Part shown: one piece after another, positions 44,592 through 52,946 of the stretch
How the letters are laid out: each line of letters opens with the position of its first letter
Position numbering within the stretch: the stretch's first letter is position 1
NCBI RefSeq assembly: GCF_037911585.1
Contig: NZ_JBAJNS010000001.1
Location: forward strand, 3,590,001-3,654,000
Length of the DNA stretch: 64,000 nucleotides
Direction: 5' to 3'
DNA from: Streptomyces sp. GSL17-111
Lineage (GTDB): Bacteria; Actinomycetota; Actinomycetes; Streptomycetales; Streptomycetaceae
Position numbers and translations under genes: made by a program
The notes under the pieces: generated by a model
Databases searched by the model: none
Told to the model about the DNA's origin: nothing
The model's input: the letters and a program-made list of their open reading frames with translations, nothing else

Positions 44592-46625
44592 GTGCCCGCC
44601 CCCGCCGAGGGCCCGCTCCACGCCGAGCAGACCCACCTCACCGCGTCCCGAGCCGCCCTGCGCACCATGCGCGCCGACGTCGAAGCCCTCGACATCCGCG
44701 ACGTGGCCGCCAACTGGGTGAACGCCGCCGTCCTCCAGGCGCAGGTCGGCGAGCGCATCGCCGCCCTCGCCGACCTGGCCCACACCCCGCTGTTCTTCGG
44801 CCGCCTCGACTACGAGGGGGGCGACCACGCGGGCCACCGCTACTACATCGGGCGCCGGCACGTCCACGACGCGGCGGGCGACCCCATGGTCGTCGACTGG
44901 CGCGCCCCCGTGTCCCAGCCGTTCTACCGGGCCTCCCGGCGCGACCCGCAGCACGTCGCGCTGCGCCGCCGGTTCGGCTACACCGCCGGGGAACTGACCG
45001 CCTACGAGGACGAGCACCTCACCGACCCCGCAGCCGCCGACGAGCGGGCCGGGGCGCTCCTCCAGCGGGAGATCGAACGCCCCCGCGTCGGTCCGATGCG
45101 CGACATCGTCGCCACCATCCAGCCCGAGCAGGACGAGATCGTGCGCGCCGGCGTCGAGGGCACGGTGTGCGTGCAGGGCGCCCCCGGCACGGGCAAGACC
45201 GCCGTCGGCCTGCACCGCGTCGCCTACCTGCTCTACGCGCACCGGGAGCGGCTGGCCCGCACCGGCACCCTCGTCATCGGTCCGAACGCGTCGTTCCTGC
45301 GCTACATCGAGCAGGTGCTGCCCGCACTCGGCGAGCTCCAGGTACGGCAGTCCACCGTCGACGCGCTGGTGGCCCACGTCCCCGTGCGCGGCGAGGACGA
45401 CGCGCGGGCGGCGGCCGTCAAGGGCGACGCCCGCATGGCGGAGGTGCTGCGTCGCGCCCTGTGGTCCCACGTCGGCGAGCCGGACGAGCCCTGCGTCGTC
45501 GTGCGCGGCTCCCGGCGCTGGCGCGTCGCCACCGACGAACTGGCCGCCATCATGGCCGAACTCCGGGCGCGCGGCATCCGTTACGCCGCCGCCCGCGAGG
45601 CCCTGCCCCAACGCATCGCGCACGCCGTGCTCGTCCGCATGGAGCGGGCCGGGGAGGCCCCCGACGACCGCGTGCAGGACACGGTGGCCCGCAACGCCGC
45701 CGTCAAGGCGACGGTGAAGTCCCTCTGGCCGCCCGTCGACCCGGCCAAACTCGTCCTGCGGCTCCTCTCCGACGCGGACTTCCTCGCCGCCCACGCCGAC
45801 GGCGTCCTCACGCCCGACGAGCAGAAGGCCGTGCTGTGGCCGAAGCCCGCGCGCGGCGTGAAGTCCGCGCCCTGGAGCCCGGCCGACGCCGTCCTCGTCG
45901 ACGAGGCGAGCGACCTCGTCAGCCGCACGCCCTCCCTGGGCCACGTCGTCCTGGACGAGGCCCAGGACCTCTCACCCATGCAGTACCGGGCCGTCGGCCG
46001 CCGCTGCTCCACCGGCTCCGCGACCGTCCTCGGCGACATCGCCCAGGGCACCACGCCCTGGTCCACCGCCCGTTGGTCCGACGCCCTCGCCCACCTGGGC
46101 AAGCCCGACGCCGCCGTCGAGGAACTGACGCGCGGCTTCCGCGTCCCCCGGCACGTCATCGCCTACGCCTCTCGCCTGCTGCCCGCCATCGCCCCCGAAC
46201 TGGCCCCCGCCACGTCCGTCCGCGAGTCCCCCGGCGACTTCACCGTCCGCTCCGTCCCCGCCGCCGAACTGACCGACGCCGTCGTGGCCGCCTGCCGCGA
46301 AGCCCTCGCGCGCGAAGGCTCGGTCGGCCTCATCGCCGCCGCCGCCCGCCTCCCCGAACTGACCGCCGCCCTCGACGCCGCCGGGCTGCCCTACCTCGAC
46401 CCCGGCGAGGAGACGACTCCCACCGCCCGCCTCACCCTCGTCCCCGCCGCCCTCGCGAAGGGCCTGGAGTACGACTCCGTCGTCCTCGACGAGCCCGCCG
46501 CCATCGTCGACGGCGAACCCGACACCCGCACCGGCCTGCGCCGCCTCTACGTCACCCTCACCCGCGCCGTCACCGCCCTCACCCTCCTCCACGCCGCCCC
46601 ACTACCACCGGAGTTGGCCGACTGA
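44592..46625 (+). CDS. helD: HelD-like ATPase (RNA polymerase recycling factor/UvrD-like helicase)
   Basis: 677 residues. Short N-terminal helical region (about 1-80), then a UvrD/HelD motor: Walker A GAPGTGKTAVGLH (about 195), RYIEQVLPALGE, Walker B VVLDEAQDLSPMQYR (about 455), motif IV-like LTRGFRVPRHVI, and LAKGLEYDSVVLDEP. HelD removes stalled RNA polymerase from DNA in Bacillus and mycobacteria; the N terminus length puts this with actinobacterial HelD. GTG 44592 has GGAGG 9 bases upstream. A small hairpin covers its stop. Confidence 0.9.
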   Translation: MPAPAEGPLHAEQTHLTASRAALRTMRADVEALDIRDVAANWVNAAVLQAQVGERIAALADLAHTPLFFGRLDYEGGDHAGHRYYIGRRHVHDAAGDPMVVDWRAPVSQPFYRASRRDPQHVALRRRFGYTAGELTAYEDEHLTDPAAADERAGALLQREIERPRVGPMRDIVATIQPEQDEIVRAGVEGTVCVQGAPGTGKTAVGLHRVAYLLYAHRERLARTGTLVIGPNASFLRYIEQVLPALGELQVRQSTVDALVAHVPVRGEDDARAAAVKGDARMAEVLRRALWSHVGEPDEPCVVVRGSRRWRVATDELAAIMAELRARGIRYAAAREALPQRIAHAVLVRMERAGEAPDDRVQDTVARNAAVKATVKSLWPPVDPAKLVLRLLSDADFLAAHADGVLTPDEQKAVLWPKPARGVKSAPWSPADAVLVDEASDLVSRTPSLGHVVLDEAQDLSPMQYRAVGRRCSTGSATVLGDIAQGTTPWSTARWSDALAHLGKPDAAVEELTRGFRVPRHVIAYASRLLPAIAPELAPATSVRESPGDFTVRSVPAAELTDAVVAACREALAREGSVGLIAAAARLPELTAALDAAGLPYLDPGEETTPTARLTLVPAALAKGLEYDSVVLDEPAAIVDGEPDTRTGLRRLYVTLTRAVTALTLLHAAPLPPELAD

Positions 46626-46639
46626 CGCCGCTGGGCGTC
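46624..46639 (+). terminator. Short hairpin at the end of helD
   Basis: GACGCC-GCTG-GGCGTC, a perfect 6-bp stem and tetraloop right at the stop codon, followed by a C-rich tract. A second small hairpin (46662-46674) follows. Confidence 0.4.
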
Positions 46640-46807
46640 CCTTCCCCCCCCCGATCAGCGCGGCCCCTCAGGGGCGAGGTCGGCAAACGTGTCGATCTGC
46701 CTCCTTGCCAAGTACGCACTTGATCAGGCCATGGACTTGACCGCTGCGGGACGGTACGGGACGGTCCTTCTCAACTGGCCGCAAGCGGCCCGGCAAAGGA
46801 GATGGCG

Positions 46808-47071
46808 ATGGCGTTACGGTTCGTCGGGATGGACCCGAACACCGGTGGTGAAGGATCACCGACAGTGTGGGTGGAAGAGGAGAGTGCGGACGTCGTTCTT
46901 CAGGGTGAGGAGGCCGACGAACTTCTCCTGGCCCTGGTGGGTTCAACACAGTGGGTTCCCGGCCACACCCTCGGCGTCCCGGCTCACGAGCGTGTCATCC
47001 GAATCCCGGCCCGTATGGTGCCGATCCTGAGGGAGGCGTGTGATGTCGCTGAGCACCGCGACATTCGCTGA
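46808..47071 (+). CDS. Small protein paired with a DUF6879 gene
   Basis: 87 residues: LRFVGMDPNTGGEGSPTVWVEEESADVVLQG, ending RIPARMVPILREACDVAEH. I recall this family as a regular upstream partner of DUF6879 genes in Streptomyces; no function is known. ATG 46808 is 6 bases after AAGGAG, whereas ATG 46802 is too close. It overlaps the DUF6879 gene by 29 bases. From here the base composition becomes less GC-extreme. Confidence 0.75.
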   Translation: MALRFVGMDPNTGGEGSPTVWVEEESADVVLQGEEADELLLALVGSTQWVPGHTLGVPAHERVIRIPARMVPILREACDVAEHRDIR

Positions 47072-47573
47072 ACTGCTCGCCGCGACTCGGCATAGTGCTG
47101 TTCACCTGGAGATGCGTGACTCCTACGCGGTGGGGGACGAGGCCGAAGACTATGAGACGTTCCTGCGGACCGGCGTCGCCAACACCGACCCGGCGCAATC
47201 GTTCTGGCCGCAGTGGATGCCGCTGGTGATTGAGGCCGTCGACCGCGGCGTAGTGATGCGCCGCGCACGAATCGTCTCCGAACCGGTCACCGACTACATC
47301 CGCTACGAGCATGCCATCACGCAGCTGAACCGGCAGGCGGGAGAGGAAGTGCGTTGGCTGCCCCGTCGTCACGCGAGCGACATCCCACTCCCGGGGAACG
47401 ACTTCTGGCTGTTGGATGACCGGATCGTGCAGTTCAACCACTGGACCGGCGACGGCGACTGGGCCACCCCGCCTAAGGAACGCACCGACGATCCTGCAGT
47501 GGCCGCGCTGTGCTCGCGCGCCTTCGCCGTGGTGTGGGAGCGTGCGATCCCGCACGAGAAGTATTCCGTCTGA
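47043..47573 (+). CDS. DUF6879-like protein
   Basis: 176 residues: FAELLAATRHSAVHLEMRDSY, ETFLRTGVANTDP, VMRRARIVSEPVTDYIRYEH, EEVRWLPRR, DFWLLDDRIVQFNHW. This set of motifs matches the actinobacterial DUF6879 family, found beside XRE regulators; function unknown. GGAGG precedes ATG 47043. It is followed after 19 bases by the XRE gene, so a small/DUF6879/XRE cassette is formed. Confidence 0.85.
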   Translation: MSLSTATFAELLAATRHSAVHLEMRDSYAVGDEAEDYETFLRTGVANTDPAQSFWPQWMPLVIEAVDRGVVMRRARIVSEPVTDYIRYEHAITQLNRQAGEEVRWLPRRHASDIPLPGNDFWLLDDRIVQFNHWTGDGDWATPPKERTDDPAVAALCSRAFAVVWERAIPHEKYSV

Positions 47574-47592
47574 CTCAGCAACCGGACAGCCC

Positions 47593-48441
47593 GTGCCCGC
47601 TTCCCCCTCCTCCAGCGCCCAAGCCGCACGCGAAGCTCTCGCCGTGCGGCTGGCTCATCTGATGAGAGACGCCGGGGTCAGCGGGCGCGAGCTGTCCTCC
47701 CGGTGCCGCTGGCATCCGGCCAAGACCTCCCGCATTCTCCACGCGAAGGCTGTGCCCTCCGACGCCGACATCCGCGCCTGGTGCACGGCGTGCGGCGCCG
47801 ACGACCAGGTCGACGATCTCATCGCTGTCGCAAGGGCGGTGGAGTCGATGTACATGGAATGGCGGCGTCTGCACCGCCACGGAATGCGTCGAGTTCAGGA
47901 GGAAGTCCTCACACGCAACGCTGCCGCTCGCCTCTGCCGCGCCTACACCTCCAACGTCATTCCAGGCTTCTTCCAGACCGCGCCCTATGCCGAAGCCCTG
48001 ATGCACGCCATCACGGACTTCCAGGGGACCCCCGACGACGTCACTCAGGCTGTTGCTGCTCGGCTGGCCCGGAGCCGATACCTGTACCAAGGCGGTCATC
48101 GCTTCGTCGTCCTCCTTGAGGAATGGGTGCTCCACTCGCGTATCGGCACCGTCGAGACGATGGCAGGCCAACTTCAACACTTGTTCACTGTGATGCCGCT
48201 GCCCTCCGTCTCCCTCGGCATCATTCCGCAGGCGGCGCAGCGGACGGTGTGGCCGCTGGAGGCGTTCTACCTCTACGACGACCAGCACACCGTCGTCGAA
48301 ACGCTGACCGCAGGCATTCATGTCCGCCAGCCTCGGGAGCTCGCTGACTACGCCCGTGCCTTCACCCGCCTGTCCGGTATGGCCGTTCACGGCAATGCGG
48401 CTCGCTCGCTCATCCGGGCTGCACTCGAGTCACTTGGGTGA
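47593..48441 (+). CDS. XRE family regulator with DUF5753-like C-terminal domain
   Basis: 282 residues. Helix-turn-helix at about 15-70 (LAHLMRDAGVSGRELSSRCRWHPAKTSRILHAKAVPS), then the DUF5753 region (NVIPGFFQTAPYAEALM, FVVLLEEWVLHSRIGTVETMAGQLQHLFTV, LPSVSLGIIPQ, VVETLTAGIHVRQPREL). These WhiJ-like proteins act with small DUF397-type partners in Streptomyces development and antibiotic control. Start at GTG 47593 is tentative because its ribosome site is weak. Confidence 0.87.
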   Translation: MPASPSSSAQAAREALAVRLAHLMRDAGVSGRELSSRCRWHPAKTSRILHAKAVPSDADIRAWCTACGADDQVDDLIAVARAVESMYMEWRRLHRHGMRRVQEEVLTRNAAARLCRAYTSNVIPGFFQTAPYAEALMHAITDFQGTPDDVTQAVAARLARSRYLYQGGHRFVVLLEEWVLHSRIGTVETMAGQLQHLFTVMPLPSVSLGIIPQAAQRTVWPLEAFYLYDDQHTVVETLTAGIHVRQPRELADYARAFTRLSGMAVHGNAARSLIRAALESLG

Positions 48442-48610
48442 TGGCGGCGCAATCATCCGCAACATGGTTGAGCCTCGTCGCCACGTCTCCATAGCGTCAG
48501 TGGTCCCGCCAAGCGCTCGAGTCTTGAGACCCGGGTCTGTGGCGCCGGCACCACCCCGGGCCCACTCAGTCCGGGGCCGCAGTACCACCGGCACCGAGAG
48601 GGACACCACC

Positions 48611-49009
48611 ATGAGCACCGCGATGACCGAGCTGTGCCGCTTTCTGTCCATCACCGGGCAGCGCCTCAGGAATGGCCAGAGCGCGCCCGAGATGTTCTCC
48701 CCTGCCGTGGACGCGGCGTGGCACAAGATGTTGGCAACCTCCCAGTACGTGGCCCTGTGCCAGGAGACTGCTGGACAGCCGATCCGCCACGTCGCGAACA
48801 ACGGCCACGGACCGATCGGGTGGGTGACTTCCTACGAGGAGATGTACGGCCCGCTGCCGCAGATCTGGTTCACCGACGCTCAGGGCGTCGTGAACCACGA
48901 TGCCGAGGCCAGCTACCGGCAGAGCGGCACCGTGGTCGCCGAGTGGGACTGCTCCCCTATCGGCGGAGGCGGCGACGACGACGCCGCCCCGCAGGTCGAC
49001 GACCAGTGA
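48611..49009 (+). CDS. Unknown small acidic protein (possible substrate of the downstream genes)
   Basis: 132 residues. Residues 1-60 are helical (LCRFLSITGQRLRNGQ, AVDAAWHKMLATSQYVALCQETAG) and resemble a glycine-rich-domain-like helical region; the middle has GWVTSYEEMYGPLPQIWF; the tail is VAEWDCSPIGGGGDDD. The Trp-Asp-Cys-Ser-Pro segment followed by Gly and Asp runs looks like a flexible, possibly modified tail. Its stop overlaps the start of the next gene (GTGA). Not recognised; a RiPP precursor role is only a guess. Confidence 0.7.
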   Translation: MSTAMTELCRFLSITGQRLRNGQSAPEMFSPAVDAAWHKMLATSQYVALCQETAGQPIRHVANNGHGPIGWVTSYEEMYGPLPQIWFTDAQGVVNHDAEASYRQSGTVVAEWDCSPIGGGGDDDAAPQVDDQ

Positions 49010-49701
49010 CCACCCCCGCTGTCGCAGCGCCCCGGGCCACCGCCGGGGCGCTGCGACTCGTCGAAGCCAGTACCGCTACTCCGACCACTGTGGACGTCGG
49101 TGCGTACCTGCGGGAGATGAGCGCTCACTGCCCTTACCTGGAGCCGTCCCTGCGCCGGGGCCTGACGAACTGGACGGTCTACCGGGCCGTGGGCGAGACC
49201 GATGCGGTGGAGGCGGAGCTCTTCCACGCGGGCGCTCAGGCGGCTGAATGGCTCCGTCCCTTGCTGAGCCGGGCGCACGGCTTCCTCCGGTGCGAGAACG
49301 TGGTCGTCATGGGCGCGGAGCCGACCGTCCGGCACCACGACGTGCTGACCTGGCCACACTGGGTACTCAAGAACATCTATGGACCGGTCGGTGTGATGTT
49401 CGGCAAGTTTCACGAGGGTGCGGAGGAAGCCTCCAGGTCCGGGCAGCCAATCTCGGTCGCACCCGTCTCGTTCCTCGCCGTAAGGGCTGCCGTCCGTCAG
49501 CGTGATCCTGGGTTTCTTGACGCGACTCCGAGACTCGCCGACGCACTCGCCGGTGCTCAGGACGACGGTCGGAATCTGTTCGAGCACATCCCTCAACAGT
49601 GGAGTGAGATCCGGAGATGGGCGAAGTGCTTTCCGCTCCCGAAGAAGCCGTCACTGTCCTCGCTGAGCGGGTCGGAGAGCCTGTCACCGCCCGGCTCTTG
49701 A
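49006..49701 (+). CDS. Protein of unknown function coupled to a kinase-like gene
   Basis: 231 residues. After a flexible 28-residue start, VDVGAYLREMSAHCPYLEPSLRRGLTNWTVY, then ENVVVMGAEPTVRHHDVLTWPHWVLKNIYGPVGVMFGKFHEGAEE. The CPYLEPSLRRGL and the His/Trp-rich WPHWVLKN motif may form an active site. It loosely resembles proteins annotated DUF6875, but I am not sure. It overlaps both neighbours (4 bases upstream, 85 bases downstream), so tight co-expression is expected. Confidence 0.65.
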   Translation: MTTPAVAAPRATAGALRLVEASTATPTTVDVGAYLREMSAHCPYLEPSLRRGLTNWTVYRAVGETDAVEAELFHAGAQAAEWLRPLLSRAHGFLRCENVVVMGAEPTVRHHDVLTWPHWVLKNIYGPVGVMFGKFHEGAEEASRSGQPISVAPVSFLAVRAAVRQRDPGFLDATPRLADALAGAQDDGRNLFEHIPQQWSEIRRWAKCFPLPKKPSLSSLSGSESLSPPGS

Positions 49702-50501
49702 GCGACCGGCGCGGCACACGGGCCTGGCACGTCCATGGGCCGCGCGGTGCTGCGGCGTTGAAGGCGAACAACCCCGATAGCGGTGGCTCACGGAAACGGG
49801 CCGCAGAGATCCGCCAGGAGGACGACCACTTGGTCCGACTCACCACGGCCGGAGTGCTACCTCCCGGCTACCGCATCGACGCGGGAGGGTGGCGGGACGG
49901 CCGGTGGCTGGCGGTGCGCTGGGTCGACGGGGCGCCCCTGTGGCCGGCTTTCGCCGGTGCGCGAGGCGCTGATGGAGACTCCCCCTTGGTCCGGTCCTGG
50001 CTTCTCGCAGCGCTCCGCACGTGGGCCGCCCAAATGGCGCCCTTGCACGCCGCCGGTTGGGCCCACGCCGACGTTCAGCCCACCAACACGCTCGTCACCG
50101 AGCACGGACGCGTGGCGGTCATCGACTACGCCTCGGCCTGCGGTCCCGGTACTCATCGGCGCCTGCCCTACCGTGGGGCGCTCACCCACACCACCGCTCC
50201 CGAGATCGCTGCGGCCATCCTCGACACCTCTGCGGACACGCACATTCAAGCGCAGCCGAGTGCCGACATCTGGAGCCTGGGCGCCTCCCTGTTCTGGTGC
50301 TGGACCGGCCACCGCCCTGTCGCCTACGACGACGTCACCGAGCGGCTGGAAAAGCTACGTGCGATCTCCAAGGGCACGACCTCGCTGTTGAGCGATCTCC
50401 GCCCCTGGTCCTTTCCCGCATTCGAGGAAGCCATCACCGCGTGCCTGGCTCCCGACCCCGCCGATCGCCCCACTGCTGGTGAACTGGCCGACTCGTGGTG
50501 A
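49617..50501 (+). CDS. Protein kinase-like protein
   Basis: 294 residues. N lobe with AAALKANNP (candidate ATP-anchoring Lys), catalytic loop HADVQPTN (H150, D152, N157) and VIDYAS in place of DFG; the APE-like motif APEIAAAI and DIWSLGASLFWCWTG follow as in eukaryote-like kinases. So the catalytic Asp, Asn and metal Asp are present and activity is plausible, but the N-terminal Gly loop is poor. It is coupled to the unknown protein upstream and to the GNAT downstream. It may phosphorylate a partner of this cassette. Confidence 0.78.
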   Translation: MGEVLSAPEEAVTVLAERVGEPVTARLLSDRRGTRAWHVHGPRGAAALKANNPDSGGSRKRAAEIRQEDDHLVRLTTAGVLPPGYRIDAGGWRDGRWLAVRWVDGAPLWPAFAGARGADGDSPLVRSWLLAALRTWAAQMAPLHAAGWAHADVQPTNTLVTEHGRVAVIDYASACGPGTHRRLPYRGALTHTTAPEIAAAILDTSADTHIQAQPSADIWSLGASLFWCWTGHRPVAYDDVTERLEKLRAISKGTTSLLSDLRPWSFPAFEEAITACLAPDPADRPTAGELADSW

Positions 50502-50983
50502 TTCTGCGACCTTTTGTTCCCGAAGATGCCGCTGCCCTTCAGCATGTCTACAGCGGCGCCTCCATCCGATTCACCACCGGAAGTGCACTCACCTACAGTC
50601 AGGCGCAGCAGAAGATTCGCTCAGCGCTCGCCGAGACAGACGAGAGCCCCCGCACGCGGTGGAGTTGGGGCATCGTCGCTGACGACGTCTTGGTCGGCAA
50701 GATCGCCCTCAGTCGACGCTCCTGCCACACGGGCACGCTCAGGTACATTCTCTGCGAGGCGGCATGGGGTCACGGCTACGCCACCGAGGCGACGGAGCGG
50801 GCTGCGACCTTCGCCTTCACCGTGGTCCGCTTTGACCGACTGGAAGCCGAGCACCACCCCGCCAACCCTGCCTCCGGCCGTGTCTTGACGAAGGCCGGGT
50901 TCCGCTACGTCGGGACCTCTGAGCGGTGCATGGGGGGCGGGGCCGTCCTGCCGTATCCGACCTACGTGTTGCTGCGCATGTGA
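50498..50983 (+). CDS. GNAT family acetyltransferase (RimJ/RimL-like)
   Basis: 161 residues. ILRPFVPEDAAALQHVYS, LRYILCEAAWGHGYATEATERAATFAF (acetyl-CoA loop GHGYATEA) and RLEAEHHPANPASGRVLTKAGFRYVG are typical GNAT features. The GTG overlaps the kinase stop by 4 bases; GTG 50495 is an alternative. Substrate unknown; may act on small molecules or protein N termini. Confidence 0.85.
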   Translation: MILRPFVPEDAAALQHVYSGASIRFTTGSALTYSQAQQKIRSALAETDESPRTRWSWGIVADDVLVGKIALSRRSCHTGTLRYILCEAAWGHGYATEATERAATFAFTVVRFDRLEAEHHPANPASGRVLTKAGFRYVGTSERCMGGGAVLPYPTYVLLRM

Positions 50984-51004
50984 GGTGGCACGGGGGCAGA
51001 GTGC

Positions 51005-51475
51005 CTACGCCGGGGGTGTGGAGAGTTCGGCCCAGACCGTCTTGCCCGGTGCGGCGGCGCGGGGGCGGGTGCCCCAGGCCGAGGCGAGTTGAGCGACGAG
51101 GTACAGGCCCCGACCGCCCTCGGTATTGTCGGGCGGCTGCCGACCGGACAGCTCCGGCAGCCGCTCGTCCCGCACGTCGCTCACCTCGACGCGAACGACG
51201 CCGGCGTGATCGGTGAGCTGAAGCCGGAAGTCCCGTCCCGGCACGTGCCCGTGGCGCACGGCGTTGTTCACGAGCTCCGCCGCGATCAGCGTCACGGTCT
51301 CGTTGACCGATGACGTGTAGGGGTGCCCCCACTCGTCCAGTCGGTGTGACACCAGCCGCCGTGCGAGCCTTGCCCCGCGTGGCGTGGAGGTGAACTGCAT
51401 CCCGAAACGCCGCACGGCGGGCGTCCCGGCAGTGGTCTCAACCGCCCGGTGCGTGTGGGCGTTCATGTGGTCCAT
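51005..51475 (-). CDS. HATPase_c_2 ATP-binding regulatory protein (AbaA-like/anti-sigma kinase-like)
   Basis: 156 residues. N box ETVTLIAAELVNNAVRHGHV (about 58-77), DHAGVVRVEVSDVRD (G1 region) and TEGGRGLYLVAQLASAWG (G2). This is the RsbW-like fold seen in many Streptomyces regulators found next to WhiJ-type XRE genes. Divergent from the XRE-DUF5753 gene. Several start codons (51475, 51466, TTG 51499) are possible. Confidence 0.85.
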   Translation of the reverse strand: MDHMNAHTHRAVETTAGTPAVRRFGMQFTSTPRGARLARRLVSHRLDEWGHPYTSSVNETVTLIAAELVNNAVRHGHVPGRDFRLQLTDHAGVVRVEVSDVRDERLPELSGRQPPDNTEGGRGLYLVAQLASAWGTRPRAAAPGKTVWAELSTPPA

Positions 51476-51777
51476 ACACCGCAGGTTCTCCCCTGGCAAC
51501 GTTCCGTGGCGAGAGGTGAAGTGCCTACGACATGCGGTGGTACGCCAGCGGCGACCCGCGTAGGTGTGTCACGTCATTCCTGTGCGGGCAGCGCCAATGA
51601 GAAGCCCTCTCATCAGGGGATTTTACGATTTCTTGAGAGCAATCGACCATAGGTGCGTAACGTGATGTCCGCACGCGGGTACCGGCGGTGCTGGTACGCG
51701 GGCGCCTGGCATCTGTACGAGCCGTGCGGAGTGACCTGCCGCGCGGGGCCGCGTTGGCGGCAGTGGAGGTGGCGTGG
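51476..51777. promoter_or_regulatory. Divergent promoter region of the HATPase and XRE genes
   Basis: 302 bases without a gene. The part 51600-51665 is strikingly AT-rich for this genome (runs such as GGGATTTTACGATTTCTTGAGAG), so the promoters probably lie there. No clear consensus pair was found on reading. Confidence 0.45.
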
Positions 51778-52620
51778 ATGAGCGAAGAGCCGACCGAAGA
51801 CGGAACCCAGGCTGACCACGAGCCGAGTGCAGGCATCCTGTCCGTCTTCGGACGCCAACTCAAGCGATTGCGACTGAGAGCCCGCATGGAGCGTTCGGAA
51901 CTCGGCGCCGCGACCGGGTACTCGGTGTCGACCATCGCGTCCTACGAGCAGGGTCGGCGCATTCCACCGCCGACGTTCATCGACAAGGCCGACGATGTCC
52001 TGGACGCGGGCGGCGTACTGCTGGAGATGAAGGAGGAGGTCAAGAGGGCTAAATACCCACCGTTCTTCCGTGATGCCGCGAAGTTGGAGGCGAACGCCAC
52101 CGAGATCCACGTGTATGCCACGCAGGCGGTACCGGGGCTCTTGCAGACCGACGAGTACGCATTGGCGGTCATCGGTATGATGCGCCCTCCGCTAGCCGAT
52201 GACGTGGTCGAGCAGCGAGCGTCGGCGCGCATCGAACGACAGGAGGTCTTCGCCGGCAAGCCTCAGCCTCTTTTCGGATTCGTTGTCGACGAGGCAGTGA
52301 TCCGCCGCCCGTTGGGTGGCCGCACTGTGTGGCGTCGGCAGTTGGAGCACCTCCTCCGGGTGGCTCAGCGCCGCACTGTGGAGGTCCAGGTCATGCCGCT
52401 CGACGTGGAGGACCACGCAGGACTGGATGGACCGTTCACCGTCATCCACCGGCCCGACGGTGACCAGGTCGCGTATCTCGAAGCCCAGGCCAGGAGCACG
52501 CTCGTTACTGACCGAGCGGAAGTCCAGGGCATTGTGGCGCGCTATGGCATCATCCGAGCACAGGCACTCACACCACGTGAGTCGATGACCTTCATCGCAC
52601 AGTTGCTGGGAGAACACTGA
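51778..52620 (+). CDS. XRE family regulator with DUF5753 (WhiJ-like)
   Basis: 280 residues. HTH at about 22-75 (FGRQLKRLRLRARMERSELGAATGYSVSTIASYEQGRRIPPP) and DUF5753 at about 100-275 (YATQAVPGLLQTDEYALAVIG, RIERQEVFAGKPQPLFGFVVDEAVIRRPLGG, VQVMPLDVEDHAGLDGPFTV). Such proteins pair with DUF397 proteins, as here (stop and start overlap as TGATG). GGAGG 8 bases before ATG 51778. Confidence 0.93.
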   Translation: MSEEPTEDGTQADHEPSAGILSVFGRQLKRLRLRARMERSELGAATGYSVSTIASYEQGRRIPPPTFIDKADDVLDAGGVLLEMKEEVKRAKYPPFFRDAAKLEANATEIHVYATQAVPGLLQTDEYALAVIGMMRPPLADDVVEQRASARIERQEVFAGKPQPLFGFVVDEAVIRRPLGGRTVWRRQLEHLLRVAQRRTVEVQVMPLDVEDHAGLDGPFTVIHRPDGDQVAYLEAQARSTLVTDRAEVQGIVARYGIIRAQALTPRESMTFIAQLLGEH

Positions 52621-52898
52621 TGGGCGGACAGCCTGGGCGGGCCGATGCGCGACTCGATTGGTTCAAGTCCAGCTACAGCAGTGGTGAGGGCGGTGAGTGC
52701 GTAGAGGTCGCCATGGCCTGGCACACGTCCAGCTATAGCGGAAGCGCTGGCGGTGAGTGCGTCGAGGTTGCGGAGTGTCCCGGCGCCGTGCACGTGCGGG
52801 ACTCCAAGCGTCGGTCCGGCCCGGTGCTGTCGTTGAGGCCGCAGGCGTGGGCCGCGTTCGTCGGCTTCACCTCTGAGCCCGGGCGCGGGAGCTCCTGA
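52620..52898 (+). CDS. DUF397 protein with an internal duplication
   Basis: 92 residues. The DUF397 motif (W/H)xxSSYS...GGECVEVA occurs twice: WFKSSYSSGEGGECVEVA (residues 14-31) and WHTSSYSGSAGGECVEVA (34-51), then VRDSKRRSGPVLSL. Ordinary DUF397 proteins have one copy and about 60-70 residues. The family partners WhiJ-like regulators. The duplicated nucleotide stretches are about 52656-52710 and 52716-52770. Confidence 0.92.
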   Translation: MGGQPGRADARLDWFKSSYSSGEGGECVEVAMAWHTSSYSGSAGGECVEVAECPGAVHVRDSKRRSGPVLSLRPQAWAAFVGFTSEPGRGSS

Positions 52899-52946
52899 GT
52901 ATCAGCACGGATGTCCGGGGAAGCCGGTGTTCGGTGGGATGGGCGT

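Noticed and set aside
44492..46723. 743-codon plus-strand frame overlapping helD
   Set aside because: Arg/Pro-rich shadow in another frame; helD has intact motor motifs.
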